The translations under genes were made by a program, and so were the position numbers. This document shows positions 21,601-28,642 of a stretch of 64,000 nucleotides of DNA, piece after piece. The stretch comes from Gigantopelta aegis (taxonomy: Eukaryota > Mollusca > Gastropoda > Neomphalida > Peltospiridae). Position 1 is the stretch's first letter; each line of letters opens with the position of its first letter. Location of the stretch: positions 27,009,029 through 27,073,028 of the forward strand of contig NC_054706.1 of the NCBI RefSeq assembly GCF_016097555.1, read 5' to 3'. The notes under the pieces are model-generated. The model did no database searches. It was not told the origin of the DNA and saw nothing but the letters and a program-made list of their open reading frames with translations.

Positions 21601-23091
21601 GTAATTTATGAATCCATAAATGAAATAAATGTTTTATTTTATCTGTTAACGTAAACATCCAAGCATACTTTGAATTTCCCTCCGACTGACGTAATGCAAA
21701 ATGGCTGCACACAGATTTTGAAGCCTGCACTTACAGCATGGCCTATTTTAGCTATAGTCTGTTTCAAAATTATCATTGACAGTCCTATGTCTAACGAACA
21801 CTATTTGTGCTCATTTACACAGTTAATAACAAGACAATTTTTGTTGAGTATTGATCAAAATGTTTGACATATGCTTTTTATATATATTTTCATTTTGTGT
21901 TGTCCAAACTAAGGATCATGGAACACCATTTATATTTATGCCATTTGCATAATCTAAATTTTTCTGAAACAGACTATAACAGGAAGTGTTTGTTGTTTAG
22001 AACTTACAAAAAGTCGGATTCATTATTTGTTTGCTATTTCTGTAAATATTAGCGACAGAAGTGTTGTTTTAATGTTTGTTGTGCAGACTTTTGTGCCGCC
22101 ATGCAGGCCAGTAAATACAGGGGGGTCTCACTAAAAATGCACTCATTACTTGAGTTTAAAAAACATTAAAATTAAAATAACTTTCAGTAGTAACACATTT
22201 ATTGTTCCATTGTACTGTGGCGGTAAAACAAATATTTTTAAAGAAAGATTTTAACTTAAAAATATAACACAAATGCTTAGGTGCACAGACTTAGGTGCCA
22301 CCAGTGTACATCAAGTGGACAGGGGAGGAGGTCACGGGACCCTTATAACCCCTCTGGATCTGCCAGTACATTTATTTGTGTTATAAAGAAAGAAAGAAGT
22401 GTTTTATTTAACGACGCACTCAACACATTTTATTTACGGTTATATGGCGTCAGACATATGGTTACGGACCACACAGAGTTTGAGAGGAAACCCGCTGTCG
22501 CCACTACATGGGCTACTATTCCGATTAGCAGCAAGGGATCTTTTATTTGCGCTTCCCACAGGCAGGATAGCACAAACATTGGCCTTTGTTGAACCAGTTA
22601 TGGATCACTGGTCGGTGCAAGTGGTTTACACCTACCCATTGAGCCTTGGGTTTGGAGTCGGTATCTGGATTCAAAATCCCATGCCTCGACTGGGATCTGA
22701 ACCCAGTACCTACCAGCCTGTAGACCGATGGCCTGCCACGATGCCACCGAGGCCAGTCTTTGTGTTATAACTATACTTTACATTGCAAATTAATTACTTT
22801 GTTAAAGACTCACACTTAGCTGCTTTGAATAAGCACTGTCATGCTTCCAAACTTAATGAACACTGCAAGTTGATTAATACCAGTACTTATTTTATTATTC
22901 TGTTTGACAGATCATTACTCATTTTATTTCTTTTGATTTTTAAAAAAAATAAAAATTAATATGTAAAGTTACAACAATTTTGTAATAATCTTCTTCTTTT
23001 TTTTTCTTCTTTTTTTTTTCTTTTTTTTAAGGATCAATACTTGTTTTGCTACACTGCCTGCATGGAGGCACTTCTCAGTCAGACGAGCTGA
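426..23091 (+). CDS. PTPN13: PTPN13-like PDZ/tyrosine phosphatase gene, 3' part (16 exons)
   Basis: Non-receptor protein tyrosine phosphatase of the PTPN13 (PTP-BAS/PTP-BL) type. The family couples FERM and PDZ scaffolding at the membrane and cytoskeleton to dephosphorylation of tyrosine residues. Sixteen exons with GT-AG borders join without a phase conflict into 1132 codons plus a stop (the first codon borrows one base from an upstream exon). Order: C-terminal half of PDZ2, PDZ3, acidic linker, PDZ4, PDZ5, acidic linker, PTP domain. The PTP domain has the KNRY motif, the WPD loop, the HCSAGIGRTG P-loop and the QTKDQY Q-loop, so it looks catalytically complete. Order, linkers and phrases such as NSSGLGFS and NRYRNVLPYD recall human PTPN13 from memory. 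KIND, FERM and PDZ1 would lie upstream of the window. No disabling change seen. Confidence 0.93.
809..1442 (-). mobile_element. piggyBac-like element, 5' fragment
   Basis: Read on the minus strand, TTAA (1439-1442) is followed by ccctttggtcgg, matching the piggyBac pattern of a TTAA target and CCCTTT termini. Two short palindromes (acgacatttatgtcgt and caacatttttgttg) lie in the subterminal region. An ORF from 1201 down to 809 begins MNENMATSKVRRSARKRRLF then SLEEVTELLYDSESD, resembling the acidic N-terminus of piggyBac transposases. No DDD catalytic core and no opposite TTAACCCTTT end are visible, so this is a truncated copy in a host intron. A donor-like gtattt near 852 may end the exon. 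Confidence 0.6.
2046..2260 (+). CDS. PTPN13: PTPN13-like exon: first part of PDZ3
   Basis: Acceptor ttcag ends at 2045; donor gtgagt starts at 2261. The exon enters in phase 1 (completing Asp) and leaves in phase 0. It encodes YEVELSKNSSGLGFSVQGG with the GLGF carboxylate-binding loop, then RIKRVF and GDVILAVSGQ. The last 58 bp plus the donor are the founder unit of a tandem array that fills the start of the next intron. Confidence 0.92.
2203..2960 (+). repeat. Tandem array of exon end plus splice donor (about 9 copies)
   Basis: A unit of 84-85 bp (one of 98 bp) starts with gattggggatgtcatcc at 2203, 2287, 2372, 2470, 2555, 2639, 2724, 2809 and 2894. The first unit is the real exon end. The others lie in the intron and carry the coding-like segment followed by tgtgagtt, so eight of the nine keep a donor-like site; the last is degraded to ggtgaatt. 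The early copies are nearly identical and the last three more diverged. No acceptor-like pyrimidine tract precedes the copies. Using a downstream donor would add an in-frame stop (taa) directly after the first copy. Confidence 0.93.
3485..3577 (+). CDS. PTPN13: PTPN13-like exon: end of PDZ3
   Basis: Acceptor ttttcag ends at 3484; donor gtgagt starts at 3578; 31 codons, phase 0 on both sides. It encodes GLLQKLRSTPSPVKLTMCRP, the last helix and strand of PDZ3. Human PTPN13 PDZ3 ends similarly with LLCRPPPG. Confidence 0.9.
3602..3918 (+). mobile_element. SINE, head A / tail 1
   Basis: tRNA-like head (gatgtagccaagtggtaaag), shared body (cattgggctatttcttg, ccagtgcaccacgactgg, gcatatgaaagctcccttgc) and tail 1 (ccaaatgtttgacatccaat, caatgtgctctagtgg). 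Diverged copy in the intron after the PDZ3 exons. Confidence 0.88.
4319..5035 (+). CDS. PTPN13: PTPN13-like exon: acidic Ser-rich linker between PDZ3 and PDZ4
   Basis: Acceptor atttcag ends at 4318; donor gtaata starts at 5036; 239 codons, phase 0 on both sides. The product is low-complexity and probably disordered: a Ser/Thr-rich start containing NDSYSSYSDTDS, then a strongly acidic stretch with short EVK/ADTEVKADIEVK repeats near residues 142-160. The human gene also has a long variable Ser/Glu linker here. The internal repeats suggest recent slippage in coding DNA. Confidence 0.88.
5501..5656 (+). CDS. PTPN13: PTPN13-like exon: first half of PDZ4
   Basis: Acceptor tctctcag ends at 5500; donor gtacga starts at 5657; 52 codons, phase 0. 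It encodes EFDVTLRKSETGGLGFTVAG with a GLGF loop, then GCYIKAVVLEPALSDGRLRP, closely resembling the remembered human PDZ4 (GCYVHDV...SDGRLKPGDRLI). Confidence 0.92.
6542..6733 (+). CDS. PTPN13: PTPN13-like exon: second half of PDZ4 and linker
   Basis: Acceptor tttgtccag ends at 6541; donor gtaagt starts at 6734; 64 codons, phase 0. It begins VNSEDVSKMNHFDCVTCLRR, completes the PDZ fold with VTIRVQRG, and ends in a short polar linker (KTNKQQKD). Confidence 0.92.
7261..7365 (-). mobile_element. SINE remnant, head C / tail 1, body deleted
   Basis: Reversed tail 1 end (gtttaacgacacaactagag) is followed almost at once by a reversed tRNA-like head (caagcacctccatcaagcgc) like the head at 17311. The central body is missing. 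Confidence 0.6.
7934..8170 (+). CDS. PTPN13: PTPN13-like exon: linker between PDZ4 and PDZ5
   Basis: Acceptor attccag ends at 7933; donor gtatgt starts at 8171; 79 codons, phase 0. A polar linker with SPRKS and an acidic run (SDEEERDTTDEK). No folded domain is recognised; the evidence is phase and codon continuity between the flanking PDZ exons. Confidence 0.82.
8691..8858 (+). CDS. PTPN13: PTPN13-like exon: first half of PDZ5
   Basis: Acceptor ttctaacag ends at 8690; donor gtattg starts at 8859; 56 codons, phase 0. It encodes IQIELHKPDSGSLGFSLVTT (SLGF as the carboxylate-binding loop), then VYVKTIKPGGVADSDGQLRV and GDKLLQ. Confidence 0.92.
9742..9833 (+). CDS. PTPN13: PTPN13-like exon: second half of PDZ5
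   Basis: Acceptor ttttgtag ends at 9741; donor gtaagt starts at 9834; enters in phase 0, leaves in phase 2. It encodes VNGESVVGLNHIKTISILKK and VVINVS, finishing PDZ5. The phase-2 exit matches the acceptor at 11718 and also each of three upstream acceptor copies. Confidence 0.9.
9925..10235 (+). mobile_element. SINE, head A / tail 1
   Basis: Head gggatgtagcccagtggtta, body with ggtgggcccattggactatt and tail caatagccaatgattaataa. Moderately diverged, intronic. Confidence 0.88.
11005..11268 (+). mobile_element. Old diverged SINE, tail 1 type
   Basis: Recognisable only in blocks: aggatcaaaccctgtcggca, ctgtcttgtctgggaaagtg, ttgctgctattggaaatata and a degraded tail ending gtggtgtcataaaacaaaaa. 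Lies directly upstream of the four-acceptor array. Confidence 0.6.
11279..11718 (+). repeat. Tandem array of splice acceptor plus exon start (4 acceptors)
   Basis: The segment with gcttcacagtattttg, a pyrimidine tract, ctag and atcatccgtcgac occurs four times, the acceptors ending at 11340, 11430, 11574 and 11718 (spacing 90, 144 and 144 bp). The fourth is taken as the constitutive acceptor because the long exon follows it. Between copies is gcagacag followed by gtgatg or gtaatg, resembling a donor. This gives possible exons 11341-11388 (48 bp), 11431-11532 (102 bp) and 11575-11676 (102 bp). I see no in-frame stop in them, and entry and exit phases are both 2. Confidence 0.9.
11719..12232 (+). 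CDS. PTPN13: PTPN13-like exon: acidic linker before the phosphatase domain
   Basis: Acceptor ctttctag ends at 11718; donor gtaatt starts at 12233; enters in phase 2, leaves in phase 0. About 171 codons. It starts SSVDPQFMSDDIHSITSQTS, continues Ser/Glu-rich with DASDEDIDSIADEAENYL (human PTPN13 has the similar DEEAQNLLNE region), and ends in a predicted helix DEILDQLQKLAAKVEEGEAF. This corresponds to the human stretch containing LRGLLDQG just ahead of the PTP fold. Confidence 0.9.
12619..12709 (+). CDS. PTPN13: PTPN13-like exon: start of PTP domain (KNRY motif)
   Basis: Acceptor tttttcag ends at 12618; donor gtaggt starts at 12710; enters in phase 0, leaves in phase 1. It encodes TLRQIKMVDESEVARLPENK then KNRYRNVLP, the phosphotyrosine-recognition motif at the start of classical PTP domains. 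Confidence 0.92.
13021..13370 (+). mobile_element. SINE, head B / tail 2
   Basis: Head B has a different tRNA-like promoter (gtaggccatcggtctacatg, gtactgggttcggattccag). Its body contains caccgaccagtgttccataa, and tail 2 has cgccatataaccgtaaaata and gtgttgagtgcgtcg, ending in a cttt-rich run. Confidence 0.9.
13951..14212 (+). mobile_element. SINE, head A / tail 1, internally deleted
   Basis: Head ggggcgggacgtagcccagt runs into ctgtgggatggtgcacttaa without the middle block. The tail contains tttgacgtccaatagtagat and a small A-rich insertion. Confidence 0.85.
14233..14416 (-). mobile_element. SINE, tail 1, inverted relative to its neighbour
   Basis: Begins with the reverse complement of tail 1 (gtttaactacaccactagag) and ends in ccaatgggcccaccgacagg. 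It faces the SINE at 13951-14212 tail to tail. Confidence 0.85.
14740..14790 (+). repeat. Diverged second copy of a PTP exon acceptor
   Basis: ggacttcagatgacttcaat followed by tgcgtctgctctag resembles the real border at 15245 (ctgacttcagatgactcgaa, then ccgtgtctgcctg). The preceding aaacaaatcact is shared too. The offset is 485 bp. The copy has lost coding capacity downstream. Confidence 0.55.
15245..15506 (+). CDS. PTPN13: PTPN13-like exon: PTP domain core
   Basis: Acceptor gacttcag ends at 15244; donor gtgagt starts at 15507; enters in phase 1, leaves in phase 2. It encodes YDSNRV, SYINASHVKVKVGG, YIACQGPL, DFWRMIWEQQSNVIAMVS and VKCYRYWP, all canonical classical-PTP motifs. The start was set by phase: only this acceptor joins LP to YDSNRV. 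Confidence 0.95.
15579..16884 (+). mobile_element. hAT-like non-autonomous element (about 1.3 kb)
   Basis: Terminal inverted repeats cagacctgtcaacc and ggttgacaggtctg are flanked by an 8-bp direct repeat tttataat (15571-15578 and 16885-16892). An 8-bp target duplication with termini starting CAG fits the hAT superfamily. No transposase ORF is present. The interior is AT-rich with poly-A/poly-T tracts, and the right end has three related aaaatctcctgctttt motifs. It sits in the PTPN13-like intron after the 15245 exon; strand is arbitrary. Confidence 0.78.
17311..17615 (+). mobile_element. SINE, head C / tail 1
   Basis: Head C (gatttagctcagttggttga, gcgtcgcaggatcgaatc) is the most tRNA-like of the heads seen, with good A- and B-box matches. 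The body and tail are as in the other tail 1 copies (tttgacatccaatagccgat, gctccagtggtgtcgttaaa). Confidence 0.88.
17700..17865 (+). CDS. PTPN13: PTPN13-like exon: WPD loop
   Basis: Acceptor ttattacag ends at 17699; donor gtaagt starts at 17866; enters in phase 2, leaves in phase 0. It encodes VQLMSIYHLENIDIRYFSIR, a basic turn and HLNYTTWPDHGVPE. The general-acid Asp of the WPD loop is encoded at 17827-17829, so the catalytic acid is kept. Confidence 0.95.
18524..18652 (+). CDS. PTPN13: PTPN13-like exon: catalytic P-loop
   Basis: Acceptor ttttccag ends at 18523; donor gtaagt starts at 18653; 43 codons, phase 0. It encodes GPIVIHCSAGIGRTGALITI. The nucleophilic Cys is at 18575-18577 and the invariant P-loop Arg at 18593-18595. 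The signature HCxxGxxRT is intact, so an active phosphatase is predicted. Confidence 0.96.
19341..19669 (-). mobile_element. SINE, head A / tail 2
   Basis: Begins ggaaggaaggaaatgtttta and ends in the reversed head ccactgggctacatcctgcc. Full length, intronic. Confidence 0.9.
20117..20179 (+). CDS. PTPN13: PTPN13-like exon: Q-loop start
   Basis: Acceptor ctttcag ends at 20116; donor gtgaga starts at 20180; 21 codons, phase 0. It encodes FDIVCDLRKQRHGMIQTK. RxxRxGMIQT is the Q-loop motif of classical PTPs; the motif finishes (DQY) in the last exon. Confidence 0.93.
20402..20939. mobile_element. pogo/Tigger-like MITE
   Basis: Inverted termini cagtaaactctctatgtcaa and ttgacatagagtgtttactg, flanked by TA at 20400-20401 and 20940-20941. 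A TA target with termini starting CAGT and a ctc-tat subterminal motif is typical of pogo-like MITEs. 538 bp, no transposase ORF. The subterminal motif tctcaaatgt is also inverted and repeated. Confidence 0.72.
21271..22311. mobile_element. Unclassified inverted-repeat element (about 1 kb)
   Basis: The left end (gtacacttatgtcaccttag, then cggcacaaaagtctgtgcac) has reverse-complement partners at 22081-22106 (gtgcagacttttgtgccgcc) and 22286-22309 (cagacttaggtgccaccagt). The order is as expected for a long terminal inverted repeat whose right arm carries about 180 bp of insertion. No transposase ORF and no clear target duplication. Confidence 0.5.
22384..22756 (-). mobile_element. SINE, head B / tail 2
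   Basis: Full-length reverse copy, from the tail gtgttttatttaacgacgca to the head gtagaccgatggcctgccac. Last intron of the PTPN13-like gene. Confidence 0.9.
23032..23091 (+). CDS. PTPN13: PTPN13-like terminal exon with stop
   Basis: The acceptor is a long T/C tract ending ttttttttaag at 23031. It encodes DQYLFCYTACMEALLSQTS and stops (tga) at 23089-23091. DQYxFCY completes the PTP Q-loop, and the short tail resembles the end of human PTPN13 (DQYIFCYQVILYVL), which continues somewhat further. Confidence 0.92.
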   Translation, partial: DQYLFCYTACMEALLSQTS

Positions 23092-26000
23092 GTGGAATAA
23101 TATCCAGACAGTGAAATCCATCCAGTTTTACCAAAGAACCGTCCATATATGAGGCTTGTATAGCCTGTTTTACACTCTTTACAGTTTGTATAATGTAGTC
23201 GTGGGGTATATTTTGTTTCATTCCCATGTGATTCATTATGTATTAATAGTGCTCTTATATCAGTATTAATATATTTAAATGTCAAATTTATCATTTATGA
23301 ACAATGTACGGTGAGATTTCAACATGAAAAGAGTTGAGTACCAATGAGAATTAAGTACTAAGCACGAAGGTGACTAAGGAAATTCATTTTGAAGAATTAA
23401 CGTTTGCTTTCCACATTACCTGTCCTCAAACAAGTGCAAACTGTAACAATATGTAGGAAGAATTCCCCACATAATACAAGCAATAAAGATACGAAAAACG
23501 ATAAATGACTCCGAATAAATCAGAGCCAAATAAAAAGACGTCCGAACCAAACAGCGAAGGAAAAAAGAAGGAAGTTACAGTGACCGGAACTAGAGGGAGC
23601 ATACAATAGAAGAATTTAGGCCATCCCATTGGCTTTTGGGATGTTCGGACCAGACTACTAGCCATAGGGGGGAGGGGGTAGTGCACTTGTTTGAGGACAG
23701 GTAATGTATCATTAAAAGAAAACACCTAAGTTTTCTCCATTTTATTTACATCTATTTTTGTGTACATTTTTGTAATATGCACAGAAATGTTTCAAAGCGT
23801 TTACGAATGTTGAGAAATGCCATGTGCAGGTAAACAAGCACGAATAATAAACATTTGAAGTTACTTCGAGATTTATTTCTGAGTACCACCTCTGGGGTTG
23901 AATCTTTTGCTAGAAACACTATTAAAATGTTATCCCTAATGAGTAACTAGAAATGTTAAGTGCTTTTATTTTATATTGTAAGCTTATTTTGTAAGCTATT
24001 TGTTTTGACCTCCAAAAATATTTGGGATTGGATATATAGTCATGCACATGCCTGTCCCTTATTTATACATACACATGTACATGACTCAGAACATTTAGTC
24101 TTAGGGTCTTGAATTGTCTAAATTTCATTTTAAAAATCTGTTTATTGTGATATTAAAAAAACAAAAACAACTTATTTCAGAAGCACTGGTAAAACAAGTA
24201 GAATCAGTGATAAGAATTTTTGTCGTTGATAACTGTCAACAATGGTAAATCAGTTGGTTAAAAAAAATAAGATTTATCTCCCTACTGTAATAACACAGCC
24301 TGCAGCCATATTGTGTAAACATTATTTGCGGCTGTAAAAAATGTATAGCTGTTTATCTCGGTGGTTACATCTATGCTACAGTGTATTGTTAGATCTGATG
24401 TGCTTAATTTTTATTTCATTTATGTAAAGAACTCGTCATGTAACCATGTATAGAGGACACTTTTTTCTCAAAAAGACCTAAAAAAGAAGAAAAGTTTGTG
24501 ATAATTTATTAATTTAAAGGGGCGGTCTCAAAGTTGCATAATGACCAAAAATATATTTTAATTTTTGTTGTAAAGTATAACGATTATACCTTGAATTATG
24601 TGCCAATATTTTTTTTTTAATTACTGCTATTTATGAATTTATTTTATTGAAAAATAATAAGGTGGATTGACAGAGGTAACCAATATTTTTGACTATTTAC
24701 AGCATATAACAATTTTTATATTCGTCAAATTAATTATGCAAAGATTATATGTGATATTGATTAATTTGTGGTTGTTTATATCAGAAATATAACAAAAGTA
24801 GGGAAATATGGCACTTGCAACTTTGAGAAGCATCTTTAATTTGTGTTTGATTAGTATTCCATTTACTGATATTCACAACTTTACAGGTACTGTTATTCAG
24901 GACTGAGAAATTTCTGACAGTTTCTTTATCATGATGTTTTTTTCTTGACTTGTGCAGATCTGTTCGATTTGAATAAGGTTTTATATACCAATATAATTTA
25001 AGACTTTTTGTCTTTGAAGTCTGCGTACATATATTTATTTATCAGTTTTCAGTTGATATTATTTTATTATTCAATTGGTGCAATATATAACCACTGAATG
25101 CCTATTTATAACCAAAGTAGCATTTATGATATCTGCGTGCAGATTGGTTTCTGTGATAAAATAACTAATTTGTCTAGTCTGCTTTTATTAATTTAGTTTA
25201 ATTATTTTACTTATTTAATTTACTTACTTAACAAGTTTTCTTTTGTATTTAAATCACATAATAAAGTTTGCATAAAAATCTTGAAATAATTTGTTTGGAA
25301 TGAAGTGCAGAGGTGTTAAAACATGTATGGGGAAAAGTTACTCTTCATAATTTATTATACCTAAAGACATCTGTGATGTTGAAGATTTATGACATAATAT
25401 AAAACAGATAATGTTCATGCATGTCCCGCGTGTCTTCTTGTTTTACCAAGAATTAATTGTGATAGTGAATACAGAGGGTGCCAATCAGTGAAACTTTGAT
25501 CTGAATTTATGAAAAGTGATCATCGCATGTTTATTTTAAATTAGTGTGAAGTCTTAAATGTAGAGAAAACAAAACTTGTTTGCATGTGACTAAACATCTG
25601 CATTTATTATAAAAAAAAGTTACACAGCTGTTTAGGAAAGTTATATATAATAGATAAAAACGTTTCGTAACTATATAGGCCAAATTGAAAAAGAAAATTG
25701 TGAGAAAGGGTACAGAGTGCAGACCATGTGAAGAATATGCTTGGGTAGCCATTTGAAAATAAACCATATACATGTACTATTAATATATATCAAAACACAT
25801 TTTGGTTTTGTAACACTAACTGCAGTAATACATTACAGATAGTATATATTTGTTTAACTATTTCGAAAAGCATTATACCATATAACTGTTTTTACAATAC
25901 CTCAGACATTTACAGTGAGTGTTTGGGTTTCTCGATTTGTTTGTAGTCATTTTAACTGTACATATTTCTGTATATGTATTCCACATCTTCATGTATACAC

Positions 26001-26130
26001 TGGGTGAAAGTAATATCAAAAGGGTTCAAGTACATCTATCTTTTATGTATTTATTCATTGTACATGTAACTAATATATTTGTCCAATCATTATATTTATT
26101 ATAAATGCAAATAAAAGTAAAATACTCATT
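23092..26130 (+). other. Probable 3' UTR of the PTPN13-like gene
   Basis: AT-rich non-coding sequence after the stop, with no credible ORF and no SINE until 26231. Several AATAAA hexamers occur; the last before the SINE is at about 26109 (gcaaataaaag), a plausible poly(A) signal. The extent is inference; an earlier signal could be used. Confidence 0.35.
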
Positions 26131-26230
26131 ATTTACAAAGTTTGTTGTTTTATTGATGAATCTGCATGCTTGTATATTTTTGAAGATTTCAAAACAGAAA
26201 CTAAAATGTTTGTCCAGATTCCCCTGTTAC

Positions 26231-26487
26231 TGGAAGGAAGGAAGGAAATGTTTTATTTAACGTACTCAACACATTTTATTTTACGGTTATATGGCGTCAG
26301 ACATGGTTAAGGACCACACAGATATTGAGAGAGGAAACCCATTGTCGCCACTTCATGTGCAACTCTTTTCGATTAACAGCAAGGGATCTCTTATATGCAC
26401 CATCCTACAGACAGGATAGATGCCTTTTTTGCACCAGTTGTGGAGCACTGGCTGGAACAAGAAATAGTCCAATGGGTCCACTGACGG
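26231..26487 (-). mobile_element. SINE, tail 2, head missing
   Basis: Starts ggaaggaaggaaatgtttta and runs through the body to caatgggtccactgacggtc. The tRNA-like head is absent. Confidence 0.88.
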
Positions 26488-26626
26488 TCATTGTAATGAT
26501 TCAAATGAAAATCAGTGTTAGTGTTGACAGAATGAAATGCTTCTTGTCTTCAGATGTTTCCAGACAGACAGATGCGTAGCTAGGATTTTATACCGGGGGG
26601 TGGGGGGGAACCAACACTAAGGTTTG

Positions 26627-26628
26627 AT

Positions 26629-26663
<35 letters not shown>
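26627..26663 (+). repeat. Poly-G tract
   Basis: About 37 consecutive G, preceded by another G-rich run from about 26596. A quadruplex-prone homopolymer; exact length is likely unreliable in assembly. Confidence 0.9.
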
Positions 26664-26664
<1 letters not shown>

Positions 26665-26688
26665 AGCAACACCACTGTATAATATATA

Positions 26689-27225
26689 CTCTTAAAAAAA
26701 AGTAAGGGAACCTGAAATATTAATGTTAATATCAACTATTAGACCGAACATACGTTTTGACAAGAATGTTCAGGTCTGTTTATCAACACACCGAAACACA
26801 TGCCATAGTTTGCACATGCATCACGCAGTTGCCCTGTACACGTGCGTGGTGTGTCATTCTCGATTTTGACCATTTTCAGGAAGGTCCATTAATCACTGAG
26901 TAGTATAAGGCCCTTATGCTACTACTGTGGAACATTATTTCTGTCAATCTTTTTCATTCTGTTGATCATACAGTTGTTATTTTTTTGTTTTTAGTCATTT
27001 TTATTGTTTGAATTTGCGATTTACTGATAAAAAAAAAAAGAGTCAACTTTCCAATTTCACTTCTGACCCCAATCGTCCTTCAAGATCTTTGGTGATCATA
27101 AAACCTACTGTAATGTTTGTCCAATTAATTCACTATTATTATATAACCATTCCCCACAGCTAATATACCTTACAATTTTGGAAATTGTAAATTCTTATTC
27201 GAGTTCCCCTACTTTTTTTGAATAG
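26689..27225. mobile_element. Tc1/mariner MITE (537 bp)
   Basis: Inverted termini ctcttaaaaaaaagtaaggg and cctactttttttgaatag, flanked by TA (26687-26688, 27226-27227). No transposase. The termini resemble those of the older Tc1-like element at 32663-34936 (caaaaagtaaggg), which could be a relative. Confidence 0.72.
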
Positions 27226-27249
27226 TATATATAGGATTGATTCCTGTTT

Positions 27250-27487
27250 TGAGCTCATTGGGCTATTTCTCATTCTAGCCAGTACACCGCGACTGGTATA
27301 TCAAAGGCCATGATATGTGCTATCCTGTCTGTGGGATAGTGCATATAAATGATACCTTGCTACTAATGGAAACATGTAGCAGTGTCCTCTCTAAGACTAA
27401 ATGTCAGAATAACCAAACGTTTGACGTCCAATAGTCAGTGATTAATAAATCAATGTGCTCTAGTGGTGTTGTTAAAGAAAATCAAAT
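27250..27487 (+). mobile_element. SINE, tail 1, head missing
   Basis: Body from tcattgggctatttctcatt to tail ctctagtggtgttgttaaag. The left end coincides closely with the right end of the adjacent MITE. Confidence 0.85.
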
Positions 27488-27640
27488 TTCTTAAACAGTA
27501 AAAAAGATCATGGTAGTTAGTGTCTGAGAATGTACATTTTGAATAACATATCGCAGACGGGGCACATAGTGCATTTTCCACAAATCAAACATTTAAATGC
27601 ATTCCTATTTCCACAGTGCAATTTTTCACGATCAAAACCT

Positions 27641-28642
27641 TTAAATGCCTTTCCATAAATTACACACACTGCATTTTCCACGAACCAAACCTTTAAATGC
27701 TTTTCTGAATTCTTTGCTCATGCAGGCATAAATAATAAAGTTGATTCCCGAATTGGCTATCCCCAGTGTGAGGCACACCCGAAAGACCAGAGGCTCTGTA
27801 CCAACCGTCAGTCCAAGAATCGTGAAGACGTACGCCGGACTCCAACACAGGACAAACATCCCGTACACGACCAGAAAGAGCCTCGCGGACCGAATGACAG
27901 TCCGTTTGAGGAAGTCTTCTTTAACACGCTCTATGATGATCAGACTGGACACCGCGTTTCTCTGTCTCAGCGCGACCCTGGTGATGCCGATATACAGCGC
28001 TGCAGTCAGCAGCATGATCGCGCCCATGTACGGAACGAGGAAGTACAGTTGATACCTTCTGCAGAGGATGCTGTAGAACTCACACTTGCCTTGCCAGTTC
28101 ATGTTCCATAGCGTAGAAAGACCTACCCACAGAGATACTACCCACGTTGAAAGGATGATGAAGCCAGTCTTCCGGATGGTGAAGATTCGCTGGTATCGCA
28201 GTGGATACACTAAGAACACAAACCGGTCCAAAGCTATGCAGAATATGCATAGAAAGGAATTCGAGAGAAAGGTATAGATGAGAAGATATCGTGCCAGACA
28301 CAGGTAAGGTCTTGTGGCCAGATAGACCATCATGGAAGGGAAGTCGGTCAGCGTGAAGAAAGGTACGCTGAGTCCGGTAAACATGTCGGCCACGGCTAAG
28401 GCGATGATGTACATATTGGGAATGGTCCTCAGTGAAGGAGAGCGCCAGACCACTAGGATTGTGAGAGAGTTGGACAAGACGATAGATAGAGCAAGCAGCC
28501 AGTAAATGAACGTGAACACAGCTACTACACCTGACATACCTGGAATTCTGTCCGCTGTTGTGTTATCTGGTTCGTGGTCTTTCATTTCAGCTGTCACCAT
28601 AGTGTCGGCTACAAAGTATGCTGACGTTTTGCCTTCTTCCAT
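27641..28642 (-). CDS. Class A (rhodopsin-like) GPCR, single exon, 333 aa
   Basis: Seven-helix receptor of the plasma membrane; ligand unknown. Landmarks: N-glycosylation sequon NTT (residues 27-29), Asn58 in helix 1 (SN in place of GN), Asp86 in helix 2, Cys115 and Cys187 for the extracellular disulfide, DRF in place of DRY at 139-141, Trp167 in helix 4, Pro204 in helix 5, CWSP at 266-269 in helix 6 and NFIIY at 301-305 in place of NPxxY. Position 3.32 is Ile, so it lacks the amine-binding Asp. The C-tail has a cysteine pair (CSVC) that could be palmitoylated. The start at 28642 gives a hydrophilic N-terminus of about 38 residues. It is distantly related to the two + strand receptors further right. 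Intronless. Confidence 0.9.
   Translation of the reverse strand: MEEGKTSAYFVADTMVTAEMKDHEPDNTTADRIPGMSGVVAVFTFIYWLLALSIVLSNSLTILVVWRSPSLRTIPNMYIIALAVADMFTGLSVPFFTLTDFPSMMVYLATRPYLCLARYLLIYTFLSNSFLCIFCIALDRFVFLVYPLRYQRIFTIRKTGFIILSTWVVSLWVGLSTLWNMNWQGKCEFYSILCRRYQLYFLVPYMGAIMLLTAALYIGITRVALRQRNAVSSLIIIERVKEDFLKRTVIRSARLFLVVYGMFVLCWSPAYVFTILGLTVGTEPLVFRVCLTLGIANSGINFIIYACMSKEFRKAFKGLVRGKCSVCNLWKGI

Noticed and set aside
22281-22770. Frames of 103 and 123 codons
   Set aside because: They translate a reverse SINE; the same peptide pieces appear at other SINE copies.
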